From GWF2-33-9 sp964500435 (GTDB lineage: Bacteria; Bacteroidota; Ignavibacteria; Kapaibacteriales; UBA2268): DNA of 64,000 nt. The notes beneath the pieces are model-generated. The model did not search any database. It saw only the letters and a program-made list of their open reading frames with translations, and was not told where the DNA came from. Position numbers and translations under genes: made by a program. Shown here one piece after another: positions 1-9,649 of the stretch (position 1 is its first letter; each line of letters opens with the position of its first letter). The stretch spans positions 1 to 64,000 of the forward strand of contig CAZCNL010000005.1 of NCBI GenBank assembly GCA_964500435.1, read 5' to 3'.

Positions 1-45
1 AAGCCATAAAGCCATAAAGCCATAAAGCCATAAAGCCATAAAGCC
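1..45. repeat. 8-bp tandem repeat
   Basis: At least five head-to-tail copies of AAGCCATA open the window, so the array may extend leftwards. The rest of 1-308 shows no convincing gene: the only open frame there (60-269, +) is low-complexity and starts next to the repeat. Around 220-265 there is a fragment of the GTCATTGCGAG-type dispersed repeat also seen near 33.5 and 35.2 kb. Confidence 0.85.
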
Positions 46-308
46 CATCTTATGCTCTTTTGCGTCCTTTCCGCCTCTTCAATATTTTTATTTCCGTCCT
101 TCATTTATTTTTTTTATTTGCTTCCTATACTTTTTCTAATTTAACAAATTCTTTATATATATATATAACAAGTAAACAGCAAAAAAATTACATTCAGATG
201 CAAAAAAATTTTCACTTGTCATTGCGAGCAAAGCGAATTAATCAACTAGATTCTCTATTGCGAGAATGAAGCATTTATATTGCTATTATAATTAATTAAA
301 TGATAAAA

Positions 309-1193
309 TTATAATTTGCGGGAAAGTTCTTTTAATAATTTCTTTTCATATACGGTCAAGGATTCCTGGCCATCTTTTAAAATTTTATCTAAAATTCGGT
401 TTAAAATACTTTCATTTTCTTCAGGGTCATCGCTTAAAGTTACATTTGCATTAAAGCGGTAATTTTCAATATTGCTTTTATAATTAGAATAGCTTGGTTG
501 TTCGACTAAACTTGATTCGAGTTGTTGCATTGATTCTCTTGCTTGAGTGAGTATTTGAGTAATTTCGTTTAAGGATTTCATATTACGTTTTGGCAAATAG
601 AATTTTTTAAAGATGTAAATTTGTAAATATATAATAAATCCCGTAATTGAACCGAAAATAATCGGAAAATAATATGAAGTAGCATTATTTATATTGTCAT
701 TCGATAGATGGTAAAATCCTGCGGTTATCAACAATAAAAAGAATATTAAAACAATCTGTAAATTGTTTGGTAAAAATCTATTTCTAATATTTAATTGTTT
801 CTTTGGAAATAATCCCGCAGTGAGTACCAAAACAAAAGCTAAAATAGATGACATTCCCGTAATGTTGATATCTTTGCCCCAATAAATTAATGTCGCTGTT
901 GTTCCTTCAAGTAGTATTGAAAGAGCGAATAGCAGTAATAATAAAAATTTGGCAAAGTATTTATCAAGTTGTTGCGAGAAAAGGAAAAAGGCGAGAAACA
1001 TTAGTCCTATGCTAACGAGTGAAAGGTCAACAAATGGAAAAGTTAAAATTCTCCAAAATTCTCCATTCGCTGCGATTTTTTGTGGATTTAACGCAAGAAT
1101 ATTTTCAAAATGTAACCCAAAAACATAATTTGCAATTGAAAATATTGCAATTGGTAGATAACAAAAAAGTAATATATTCTTTTTAAAATTCAA
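309..1193 (-). CDS. Rhomboid-like membrane protein, probably without protease activity
   Basis: This 294-residue protein has about six hydrophobic segments in residues 1-200 and a soluble tail. The GEFWRILTFPF stretch (44-54) matches the region after the first helix of rhomboid proteases. The tail (about 255-294, with LDKILKDGQESLT) resembles the small C-terminal domain found on Bacteroidota rhomboids. The usual nucleophile motif GxSG appears only as GMSS (113-116). The helix that should carry the catalytic His reads FGSITGFIIY (180-189) with no His, and the helix-2 His/Asn motif is also missing. I infer a pseudoprotease of the rhomboid fold. It lies downstream of nuoE on the same strand with a 72-bp gap. 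Confidence 0.7.
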   Translation of the reverse strand: MNFKKNILLFCYLPIAIFSIANYVFGLHFENILALNPQKIAANGEFWRILTFPFVDLSLVSIGLMFLAFFLFSQQLDKYFAKFLLLLLFALSILLEGTTATLIYWGKDINITGMSSILAFVLVLTAGLFPKKQLNIRNRFLPNNLQIVLIFFLLLITAGFYHLSNDNINNATSYYFPIIFGSITGFIIYLQIYIFKKFYLPKRNMKSLNEITQILTQARESMQQLESSLVEQPSYSNYKSNIENYRFNANVTLSDDPEENESILNRILDKILKDGQESLTVYEKKLLKELSRKL

Positions 1194-1265
1194 TTTAATT
1201 GCCTGAAAACTTAAACTTTAGACGAATATATCGGTAAAAAAGTTACAAATTTTAATTGTTCACTA

Positions 1266-1739
1266 TTATTCTAAAGATTTTAATATTTCTTCAATTTTAT
1301 CAATTGAAATATTTTCGTAATAGTCCTCGTTAATGGCAATCATAGGGGCGCCACCACAAGCTCCCATACATTCGACTTCTTCCAAGGAAAATTTACCGTC
1401 AGGAGTTACTTCCATATTGCCGATGTTAAATTTATCTTTGAAGTACTTATAAATATTTTCGCCACCACGCAACATACAAGAGACATTTGTGCAAACTTGA
1501 ATATGGTAACGTCCCATCGGTTTTTTGAAATACATAGTATAGAATTTAACAACTCCTTCAACGTGTGCAGGTGGCAAATTTAACAACTCAGCTACATATA
1601 ACATTGCTTCGTTTGATATCCAACCATATTTACGTTGGACAAGCCACAAAACTCCCATTAATGCTGATTGTGAAGTAGGATATTTAGCTTTTATTTTTTC
1701 AACTTCTTGTATTTCTTGCTCGTTAAAAATGATTTCCAT
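1266..1739 (-). CDS. nuoE: NADH-quinone oxidoreductase subunit E-like [2Fe-2S] protein
   Basis: A 157-residue thioredoxin-fold ferredoxin of the NuoE/HndA family. The four cluster-binding cysteines are visible as C83-x4-C88 and C124-x3-C128 (CTNVSC and CMGACGG). In complex I this subunit holds cluster N1a and works with NuoF in the NADH dehydrogenase module at the cytoplasmic side of the membrane. The length is normal for the family. No other nuo gene is in the window, so it could instead serve a NAD(P)-linked hydrogenase or formate dehydrogenase; the sequence alone does not decide. Neighbours are alkD upstream and a rhomboid-like gene downstream. Confidence 0.88.
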   Translation of the reverse strand: MEIIFNEQEIQEVEKIKAKYPTSQSALMGVLWLVQRKYGWISNEAMLYVAELLNLPPAHVEGVVKFYTMYFKKPMGRYHIQVCTNVSCMLRGGENIYKYFKDKFNIGNMEVTPDGKFSLEEVECMGACGGAPMIAINEDYYENISIDKIEEILKSLE

Positions 1740-1785
1740 TAATTTCTCAATTATTCATTATACAAATTTAAGAACTTCTGACGAT

Positions 1786-2491
1786 TTATTGATATTCATT
1801 TTTTATTAGTTCAGGAAAATCTTTTTTTATTATTCTGATTCCTTCTCTGAAACTTAAAGGTTTAAGCTTTGTTGAATTTATAAAATCAAGTACTTTTTGA
1901 GGTTCACTTTTTGAATATTGCCTCAAAGCCCAACCGATTGCTTTTTGTATAAAAAATTCGTTCGATTCTTTCTTTAACTCACAAAATTCAAAAAGCATTT
2001 TTTCATCTGTTTGCTTTTTATAAAACATTTGATGGATTATACAAACTCGTTGCAACCAAATATTTTCGGAATTTATCCATTTTTCTGTTGTTTGGAATTT
2101 TAATTCTGGATATTGTTTGAAAAAAGGACCTATAATTCTTGAAGCTATCCAATCGACTGTATCCCACCAAGATTTTTCAAGTATTAAAGTTTCAAATAGT
2201 TCTATATATTCTTTCTTCCACTTTTTTTGGAATTTACCAATTAAACCCATTGCAAAATATTGGAATTCTCGTTCATCCATTTTCCATAATTCCAATATTA
2301 TTTCTTCAAACTCATTTATATTTGGCAATCCGAATTCTTTGTAAAATTTCTTAGTTAATTCTTCCCGAATTGGTTTTTTAAGTCCTAAAAATTCGAATTG
2401 GTTACGCATATATTTTTTTTACCCAAAAAGCATCTTCTTCATTTTTATTTGAATTATAAACTTCAACAAGTGGTATTAAATAATTATTCAT
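1786..2491 (-). CDS. alkD: DNA alkylation repair protein AlkD-like, interrupted by a frameshift
   Basis: HEAT-repeat DNA glycosylase of the AlkD family, which excises alkylated purines. Recognisable segments are FEFLGLKKPIR near the start of the main frame, SWWDTVDW, and EFFIQKAIGWALRQYSK; the main frame (1786-2409) gives 207 residues. The family normally has about 25 more N-terminal residues. These are present upstream in another frame (start at 2491, MNNYLIPLVEVYN...), ending at a run of eight A on the coding strand (2413-2420). Seven A would join the frames as ...WVKKYMRNQFEFLG, giving about 234 residues, the family length. The break is either a sequencing error, slippage-tolerant expression, or a recent mutation. 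Confidence 0.82.
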
Positions 2492-2668
2492 TTTGCCTAA
2501 AAAAATTTTTCAAATTTAAGAAATTATTTTGAAGCAATTTGTTTCTACTTTTGGTTTATTTAATGGAAAAACAATTTTTATTTGAAGAATTTAGGTTTTA
2601 ATCTTACAAAATTTATTAAAATAGATTCATTGTAAGTTCGTAATATCAATTAGTTAATTTGTACAAAA

Positions 2669-3934
2669 ATGATTTTTGCATTTTTTGAAAATACTTGGTT
2701 CTTACTCGTTGAAATGTCGCAATACTTACTTTTAGGGATGTTGTTTGTGGCACTGCTAAATCTTTTTTTTAACAAGGACTTAATTGTAAATCATATCGGT
2801 GGCAATGATATAAAATCAATTATAAAATCGTCGCTATTTGGTGTTCCTTTGCCATTATGTTCTTGCGGAGTAATCCCAACAAGTGTATATTTATCAAAAA
2901 ACGGTGCTTCTAAACCTGCAGTGATTGCCTTTTTAATTTCCACACCACAAACAGGAATTGACAGCATCATTGCAACCTATGGAATGCTCGGACCTGTGTT
3001 TGCAATTTTTCGACCAATTGCTGCTTTAATTATGGGTATTGTTGGTGGCATAACTTTTTTATTTTTCAATAAAAAAGAACAAATTAACGATTCTCCGCAA
3101 CAAGAAACTCAATTTGAATTTCAAGAAATCAAAACCAACGAACCTTTTTTCGAAAAAGCAAAAAAATCAATTAAATATGCCTTTGGGGATTTTATCAATG
3201 ATATATCTACTCAATTTCTTATTGGTTTAATAGTTGCGGGACTTATTGCAACAATCATTCCGAATAATTTCTTTTCCGAAACAATCTTTCAAAATGAATT
3301 TTTATCAATTTTGCTAATCATAGCATTTGCTATACCAATGTATGTTTGCGCCACAGCTTCGATTCCAATTGCGGTGACTTTGATGATGAAAGGATTATCT
3401 CCTGGTGTCGCTTATGCCTTTTTAGTTGCTGGACCAGTCAGTAATGCTGCATCTATTGCAATTTTATCCAAAATATTAAAGAAAAAATCGCTTATTTTAT
3501 ATTTATCCATTGTTGTCATCTTAACTATTATTTTTAGTTACTTGTTAAATTGGATTCATCTCATTTTTAATATTAATCCGCATACATTTATGGTTCATAA
3601 TCATATTCATTCTCAATCTTTTTCATTATGGCAATATCTGTTAGCTCTCATTTTTATTGCATTGCTTTCTATTTCATATTATAATAAAATATATTTTAAA
3701 ATTAAAGATATAATTAAAAAAGGAGTACCAGAAATGGAAAAATTTAAAGTTGAAGGTATGAGTTGCTCACATTGTGTGATGAATGTTGAAAAAGCAATTC
3801 GAAGTGTCGAAGGAGTTGAAGATGTCAAAGTGTCTCTTTCCGAAAATTCAGCCGAAATCAAAGGTAATTATAATTTAAATAAAATTAAAGAAGCTGTTGA
3901 TTCAATTGGATATAAATTTATAATTAACAATTAA
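2669..3934 (+). CDS. SO_0444/ArsP-type permease fused to an HMA metal-binding domain
   Basis: A 421-residue inner-membrane permease of the DUF318 (ArsP_1) superfamily. The family signature is visible near residues 59-92: PLPLCSCGVIPTS followed by STPQTG. Two hydrophobic blocks, each of about four helices, flank a charged cytoplasmic linker (about 135-165). A second conserved stretch, CATASIPIAVTLMMKG, is near 230. The last 65 residues form a heavy-metal-associated domain with GMSCSHC, the Cu/Zn-binding CxxC loop. Related SO_0444 proteins are predicted copper/zinc exporters; the fused HMA domain would deliver or sense the ion. A terminator follows at 3994. Confidence 0.85.
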   Translation: MIFAFFENTWFLLVEMSQYLLLGMLFVALLNLFFNKDLIVNHIGGNDIKSIIKSSLFGVPLPLCSCGVIPTSVYLSKNGASKPAVIAFLISTPQTGIDSIIATYGMLGPVFAIFRPIAALIMGIVGGITFLFFNKKEQINDSPQQETQFEFQEIKTNEPFFEKAKKSIKYAFGDFINDISTQFLIGLIVAGLIATIIPNNFFSETIFQNEFLSILLIIAFAIPMYVCATASIPIAVTLMMKGLSPGVAYAFLVAGPVSNAASIAILSKILKKKSLILYLSIVVILTIIFSYLLNWIHLIFNINPHTFMVHNHIHSQSFSLWQYLLALIFIALLSISYYNKIYFKIKDIIKKGVPEMEKFKVEGMSCSHCVMNVEKAIRSVEGVEDVKVSLSENSAEIKGNYNLNKIKEAVDSIGYKFIINN

Positions 3935-3993
3935 TAATTAATAACTTAATTATAAAGATATCTTTTCATTTAATAGCAAAAAGAAAAAAGAAC

Positions 3994-4018
3994 AAGGCAA
4001 GAATATCCTTGCCTTTTT
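3994..4018. terminator. Rho-independent terminator
   Basis: Perfect 8-bp stem AAGGCAAG/CTTGCCTT with a 6-base loop, followed by T residues. It ends the permease gene on the + strand; A residues on the other side let it also serve the convergent gene at 4058. Confidence 0.85.
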
Positions 4019-4057
4019 ATATATTTATTTCAATGAAAAAAATTGTATGATTTATCT

Positions 4058-6496
4058 TTAATCATCATCTTCTTCATTGGGATGTTCCCAAACAAAAGCC
4101 GAACGACGGACTCCTGGGTACGAAACATTTCCTTTAACTGCATACCAAATAACTCTATTAAATTCATCTTCAATAATATTATCCTCTTTTGAAAAATCAA
4201 ATTCCTCGGATTTTTTTTGCCAGTCGTTCATTGCAGTATTTCGTGCATTCAAATCAATATTGCTTTTGATAAATTTATAAGGTGAAAAATTGGCATCCAT
4301 AGTAAAGCAGCGCCAAAGTGGTGTAGCTGCTGCATCGTATTGAGTCATAGGTGGTAAACCAAGAATCAACTCCATTGTCCTCAAAAACGATGATGTCGTA
4401 TAAGGAGTATGATCAACAAAATTTCTTTTAACATAAGGACCTGCAATGTATGCTGTGCTACGATGTGCATCGACGTGATCAGGTCCATTTTGTGCATCGT
4501 CCTCTAAAATTAACACTACACTTTCTTTCCAAATTGGGCTATGGCTCAAATAATCAACCAACATTCCAACAGCAACATCATTATCAGCCACACAGGCAAA
4601 TGGAGTAAATTCACCTTTTTTTAAGCCCGATGTGTGGTCATTTCCCATACGTATTACATTGAATTGCGGTACAGCATTCGCTTGAAGAAGTGAATCAAAA
4701 TCACGTTGCCATTGGTAAAATCTTGTTGTATCTTGAACTGTCATATCCCAGCCAGTAAAATATTGGCAAAAATGACCCTCTAATGCAGGTATATTTGCTT
4801 TCCAATTATCAATAAATTCGCCATAAGAACGGTAAGAAACATTATTTGCTTTGCATAAATCCCAAATAAATTGCTTATTATTCGCAATCGCTCGTCGTCC
4901 TTCGGCTTCGTAATCACCTCCCCGACCTCCATAGGATGTAGGCCAAGTCTTTTCTAAATAATCATTTGCGTATGCACCCATAGACCAATTATGACCATCT
5001 GCACTTACTTCTGCATCACAATAAAAATTATCGAGTAAAACATATTCATTTGCTAACTTATGTAAATTTGGAGTATAGTATTCACCAAACAAAACCAAAT
5101 TTGTATCGCCGTTTCCTTTGGCAATATCTCCTAAGACTTGGTCATAAGTTCTATTTTCTTTGATTACATAAAAAATATATTTAATTGGTGAAGATTCTCC
5201 AACTTTTTTCGGTATAGGGTTATTTGCTTCAACGTCAGATATTTGCATTTGTGATTTCTTAAATGGTGTATTTTCGTAAACTAATTTTGTATAATCTGCA
5301 AGTGTTTTTATGTCTGGCTCAGAAATAATACTTAATGTTCCTCTAAATAGCCCCCCAATATACTCTACTTTCTCTTTTTTTGTATTATCGCCTTTTTGAT
5401 AAATAACTTTTTCTTTTTCACTTGCAGGATTAGGACCTTTTGGATTTGCTTTTGAGTAAAATCCTTTCCCATTTGTTATATACAATGTTTTATTTATCAC
5501 TTTCAAATTTGTTGGGTACCAGCCTGTCGGAATAAAACCTAAATGAGTTGATTTACCAGGTTTACTTACATCCCAAACCGCTAAGCAATTATTATCAGCA
5601 TTAGCAATATAAAGTCTGCGGTCATCTTCACTTAAAGCGACAGCATTTGTTGTTGAACCAATAGGAGAATTTGGATATACAGCCGCATCTAAAGTTTCAA
5701 TAACTTCGTTTTTAGTCAAATCTACTACAGAACAAGTATTATCCATTGAATTTGCTACAAACAAAAATTTACCATCTTTTGTTAAGCACATTTCGTTCGG
5801 ATGGTCGCCTACGTGAATTGCTTTTAATTTTTCCTTGTTTTGCGTATTGAAAATTAATATTTTTTTATCGCCCCAGCAAGAAATATATAATTTGCTTTCA
5901 TCAGGTGAAAGGATGCATTGGTAACCTTCGCCATCTAATTTAATTTTATCTGTTATTTTATTAGTTCTTAAATCGACAATATATAATGAATTATTATCTT
6001 TCGTAACGACATAAAGAACTGTTGAATTTTTATTTACTGTAATTCCTGTTGGGGATATTTTGTTTGGATATTTCTCACCCAAAATAATTGAATCTATTGG
6101 TTTTAACTTATAATTTTTTATTTCATACTTCCAAATTATATTATCATTCCCTCCCGATGCAAAAAGAAATTTGTTATCACTCGAAAAAGCCAATCCATAC
6201 CAAGATTTTGGAATTGTTATACTATCGACAACTACATTTTTTGTCAAATCAATCAATTCAATAGATTGGTCGCTTTGCCCGTTATTTGTTACTGCTGCTA
6301 ATGTTTTATTTGGGGATATTATTATGTTTAAAGGTAAGTCACCCAGTTGTATGCTATTACCTATTTTCGTTATTCCCCAACCATTTGGTAATATCACTCG
6401 TGCTTTTTCAATCTCATCAATTGTTTCAGAAAAAACCAAGCTTGTTTGTGTTAATATTATAGCAAAAATTAATAGCCAATATTTATTTTTCATCAT
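4058..6496 (-). CDS. Secreted YncE-like beta-propeller/phosphoesterase fusion
   Basis: This 812-residue protein has a signal peptide (about 23 residues) and two parts. Residues about 45-345 contain repeated blocks of the YVTN/YncE seven-bladed propeller type (for example LYISCWGDKKILIFN and LFVANSMDNTCSVVDL). Residues about 435-790 match the alkaline-phosphatase-superfamily phosphoesterases: YVIKENRTYDQVLGD, NFYCDAEVSADGHNWSMGAY, LILEDDAQNGPDHVDAHR. In that fold, metal-binding Asp/His and a nucleophile act on phosphate esters. It is probably periplasmic. The gene precedes a porin-like gene on the other side of a short gap, suggesting a role in phosphate or phosphonate scavenging, but the substrate is unknown. 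Confidence 0.85.
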   Translation of the reverse strand: MMKNKYWLLIFAIILTQTSLVFSETIDEIEKARVILPNGWGITKIGNSIQLGDLPLNIIISPNKTLAAVTNNGQSDQSIELIDLTKNVVVDSITIPKSWYGLAFSSDNKFLFASGGNDNIIWKYEIKNYKLKPIDSIILGEKYPNKISPTGITVNKNSTVLYVVTKDNNSLYIVDLRTNKITDKIKLDGEGYQCILSPDESKLYISCWGDKKILIFNTQNKEKLKAIHVGDHPNEMCLTKDGKFLFVANSMDNTCSVVDLTKNEVIETLDAAVYPNSPIGSTTNAVALSEDDRRLYIANADNNCLAVWDVSKPGKSTHLGFIPTGWYPTNLKVINKTLYITNGKGFYSKANPKGPNPASEKEKVIYQKGDNTKKEKVEYIGGLFRGTLSIISEPDIKTLADYTKLVYENTPFKKSQMQISDVEANNPIPKKVGESSPIKYIFYVIKENRTYDQVLGDIAKGNGDTNLVLFGEYYTPNLHKLANEYVLLDNFYCDAEVSADGHNWSMGAYANDYLEKTWPTSYGGRGGDYEAEGRRAIANNKQFIWDLCKANNVSYRSYGEFIDNWKANIPALEGHFCQYFTGWDMTVQDTTRFYQWQRDFDSLLQANAVPQFNVIRMGNDHTSGLKKGEFTPFACVADNDVAVGMLVDYLSHSPIWKESVVLILEDDAQNGPDHVDAHRSTAYIAGPYVKRNFVDHTPYTTSSFLRTMELILGLPPMTQYDAAATPLWRCFTMDANFSPYKFIKSNIDLNARNTAMNDWQKKSEEFDFSKEDNIIEDEFNRVIWYAVKGNVSYPGVRRSAFVWEHPNEEDDD

Positions 6497-6637
6497 ATAA
6501 TCCTTTTTTTCAAAAATAAAGAAAAAGATTAAATTTTTTATTAATTTATTGAATTAATGTAGTGAAAAAAAAATAAATACTTTGATAATTTTTTATATTA
6601 ACAAAGAATAGACAAATAAATTATTTCAATAAGATAA

Positions 6638-7735
6638 TTATAAAAATATATAAAAAAATGTTATTCTTGGAGTAATTGATGCATCAAAACTCCTCCCATT
6701 TGGTAGTGATTCATAAGTTTCAATAATAAAGTTAGGACTTATTGTTACTTTTTCATCAGGTTTGTAGTTTAAGCTGAAAAGAAACCAGTTTCTCGAATCA
6801 CCTTTAAAATCAGAATTAGTATTTGGGTCGTAATAATCATATCGCCCGACTAATTCCAATTCTTTTAATAAATTGCAAGAAACAAAGGCTGTTATGCCAA
6901 TTCCGTTCTTGTCTTTCACATCTGTTCCATTAATTATCCCATTTTGGCGTGTATTCATAAACCCTTCAACCCCAAAAGTATAAGAATCTTTTTCTTTATA
7001 TCCAATGAAAAATGCATATGTTAGGTCATTATTAGCAATAGTTGATTGAGGATTTGAAATATTTGTCGGGTCTTTTATATCTGGGCGTGCTTTCAAGTCG
7101 GCATAAATTGTCGCTGTTAATTGTTTAATTGGATTAATTTGCAAATTAACGTAATACCTTTTATATTTATCAGTTTCTGGCATATTACCACTTCCATTAC
7201 CATACATTAACCAGTACTTGAAAATGCCTTGTTTATCGATATTACCTTTTAACGCAATTGAAATATCACGTGACGGAGCAATTCCACGTAAATCCATAAT
7301 AGTTTTTTCAAGAAAACGGTTGCCCCATATCCCTTCTGAAACTTCAAAAGTGGGAGTTGGTTGAATTCCAAAAATTAAATTACTACCTTCGAAAATATTA
7401 TTCCACTGTAAATAAGCATCTTTCACATAAACACCAATTTTTCCATTGCTTGTATTTGCTGATTGGTCGGCTTCCAACCTAAATCGTGTGGAAAATACAT
7501 CAGAAATATTATAATCATAAGTGAAGTAAATTCGTCGAAATTGAAAACCGTTTAAATCTTTTACTCCACCATTAGCAACATTTGACATCGAGGTTATTCC
7601 AGTGTCTCGTGCGGCATTATAATAATAATCCCCAAACATATAGCCCGAAAACTTACCCTTATTTATTTCCTTTTGTGAGTATGCACCGAGCGTTGTCAAG
7701 ATTGTGAAGCAAGCAAAAACAAGTATTTTTTTCAT
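6638..7735 (-). CDS. Outer-membrane porin-like beta-barrel protein
   Basis: A 365-residue protein with a clear N-terminal signal peptide (MKKILVFACF... ending near residue 20) and then alternating polar and aromatic strands. FSGYMFGDYYYN, FQFRRIYFTYDYNISDVFSTRFRLEAD and a C-terminal strand ending FFYIFL are typical of phosphate-selective porin (OprO/P)-type barrels. I infer diffusion of anionic solutes across the outer membrane. It is followed on the same strand, 141 bp later, by the phosphoesterase fusion, so the two may be co-expressed; no terminator is obvious between them. Confidence 0.65.
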   Translation of the reverse strand: MKKILVFACFTILTTLGAYSQKEINKGKFSGYMFGDYYYNAARDTGITSMSNVANGGVKDLNGFQFRRIYFTYDYNISDVFSTRFRLEADQSANTSNGKIGVYVKDAYLQWNNIFEGSNLIFGIQPTPTFEVSEGIWGNRFLEKTIMDLRGIAPSRDISIALKGNIDKQGIFKYWLMYGNGSGNMPETDKYKRYYVNLQINPIKQLTATIYADLKARPDIKDPTNISNPQSTIANNDLTYAFFIGYKEKDSYTFGVEGFMNTRQNGIINGTDVKDKNGIGITAFVSCNLLKELELVGRYDYYDPNTNSDFKGDSRNWFLFSLNYKPDEKVTISPNFIIETYESLPNGRSFDASITPRITFFYIFL

Positions 7736-8725
7736 TTATTTATTCTTTTATTCTTAACAAAAATTCAAAAATATAAAATTTTTACTTATAAAATGAATAC
7801 TTTAATATTTTATATTGAATATTATCAATATTTCAAAAATATCTTGGACAAATCTCAAAAATAGAAAAAAAATTAATGGGACAAAAAAAAGTAAAGAATA
7901 ATATAAGATATATTAATCAATACTAATTCAAAATTTCAACAATATGAAAAGTTAAAACATCAACGCAATTATGTAGCAACAAATAGCAATAATATTACAT
8001 AAATATCGCTAAAAAATAAATGTAGCACAATCCAATTTTAAAATATTTTATGTTTAAGCTATTTATTTCGATTCATCTTCAATAAATCGAATAATACCAA
8101 TTGCTTCCACTTATTCATCTTTAACTATTTGGTATTTATTTTACAGTTTTATCGTCGTATATACATCAAACAAATCATTCATTTTCTTAATAAAAGTATG
8201 ATTACAAAATAATCTCCAAACAAATTTGTTTAATATCATTTATTATTCATTATTATTTCAAATAAAAAACAAATAATTTTTGCAAGTTTTATCGCAAACT
8301 TGAATTAAAATTAAAAAACGTTTTTTATTAATGAAACATAATTTTGAACTTTAATAATAAAATTTTAAAACATATTCCCCAAAAATAACTTTATAACAAC
8401 AATCTTTTATTAGCCGTTCCATATTACATATTTAATCTTTAAAAAAAACTCTGATTCAATTTTTATTATTTCTACGCTAATCCCAAACTTAACTCAATCG
8501 AAATATTCCAGCTTTTGTATTTTTAAATGTTATCATTAAACAACTTATTAAATTATTTTTTATATTTGTAATTTCTAAAATGGTTTATTAGGGAAAATGA
8601 GTGAGTAATTACGTATTAAACGACCGAACTCGCAAAATCGTTTGACAATTAAGTAATCGATATGAATAATTAGAAAAAAATAAAATTATAAATTTGTTTG
8701 ATTTAAAAAATAAAATAATCGACTA
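7736..8725. other. Long AT-rich intergenic region ahead of the defence island
   Basis: About 990 bp with no supported gene on either strand. It is extremely AT-rich and lacks repeats shared with the rest of the island. Near its right end, TATATTTG (8562-8569) and TAAATTTG (8689-8696) match the Bacteroidota -7 element TAnnTTTG; the second lies about 30 bp before the DpnM start. No convincing -33 partner was seen. The region marks the change from the minus-strand chromosomal genes to the + strand island. Confidence 0.5.
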
Positions 8726-9649
8726 ATGGTTAATAGAATAGCAAAACCTTTTTTAAAGTGGGCTGGTGGTAAAACACAGCTCATTAATGACATTGAAAAG
8801 GCTTTGCCCAAAGCCATTCATAGCGACAAATTTACTTACATAGAACCATTTGTGGGAAGTGGTGCTGTTTTGTTTTGGATGTTAAATAACTTCCCAAACC
8901 TTAAAAAAGCAGTCATAAATGACATTAACGAAGATTTAATAAACACATACAAAATAATTGCTTCCAAACCTAAAGAATTGATTTCAATTCTTCAAACTTT
9001 AGAATACGAATTTCATTCACTTGAAGGCAAAAACGAAGCAAAAAAAGAATATTACTACACAAAAAGAGACCTTTACAACAAAAGAAACGAAGACCTAATC
9101 GGACAAGCCGCTTTGTTTATTTTTCTCAATCGAACTTGTTTCAACGGACTTTATCGAGTAAACCGTAGGAATGAATTCAATGTCCCAATGGGTAGTTACA
9201 AAAGACCAACTATTTGTGATAAAGAAAATATTTTGGCGGTCAGTCAAGCACTACACAAAGTGGAAATCCTTTGTGCTGACTTTGAAGAAACACTGAATTA
9301 TGCCGAAAATAACACGCTGTTTTATTTTGACCCACCTTATAAACCATTGAGCAAAACATCTAGTTTTAATTCTTATGCCAAAGACAAGTTTAACGATGCT
9401 GAACAAATCAGATTAAGAGATTTTTGCCGTAAGCTTGATGCTTTAGGTTACACGTGGATTTTGAGTAATTCGGATGTAAAGGGCAAGGATGAGAACGATA
9501 ATTTTTTTGAAGACTTATATTCTGACTTTAACATAAAACGAGTAAATGCAAAACGCAGTATAAATGCTAATCCAGATAAAAGGGGGGCACTGAAAGAATT
9601 ATTAATTACAAACCATGCAACGAGTAAAGAATATGTCAGAGCAATTTAG
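8726..9649 (+). CDS. dpnM: DpnII-type DNA adenine methyltransferase (DpnM/Dam family)
   Basis: A 307-residue alpha-class N6-adenine methyltransferase. Motif I is FLKWAGGKTQL (9-19) and the catalytic motif DPPY is near residue 202 (YFDPPYKPLS). TCFNGLYRVNRRNEFNVPMG is typical of Dam/DpnM enzymes, which methylate A in GATC on double-stranded DNA. It is the first gene of a three-gene operon with a DpnII-like endonuclease (overlapping its 3' end) and a second methyltransferase. GATC specificity is inferred from the family of all three genes. Confidence 0.92.
   Translation: MVNRIAKPFLKWAGGKTQLINDIEKALPKAIHSDKFTYIEPFVGSGAVLFWMLNNFPNLKKAVINDINEDLINTYKIIASKPKELISILQTLEYEFHSLEGKNEAKKEYYYTKRDLYNKRNEDLIGQAALFIFLNRTCFNGLYRVNRRNEFNVPMGSYKRPTICDKENILAVSQALHKVEILCADFEETLNYAENNTLFYFDPPYKPLSKTSSFNSYAKDKFNDAEQIRLRDFCRKLDALGYTWILSNSDVKGKDENDNFFEDLYSDFNIKRVNAKRSINANPDKRGALKELLITNHATSKEYVRAI

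Noticed and set aside
60..269. 69-codon open frame on the + strand
   Set aside because: Low-complexity AT-rich sequence next to a tandem repeat, running into a dispersed repeat; no recognisable domain.
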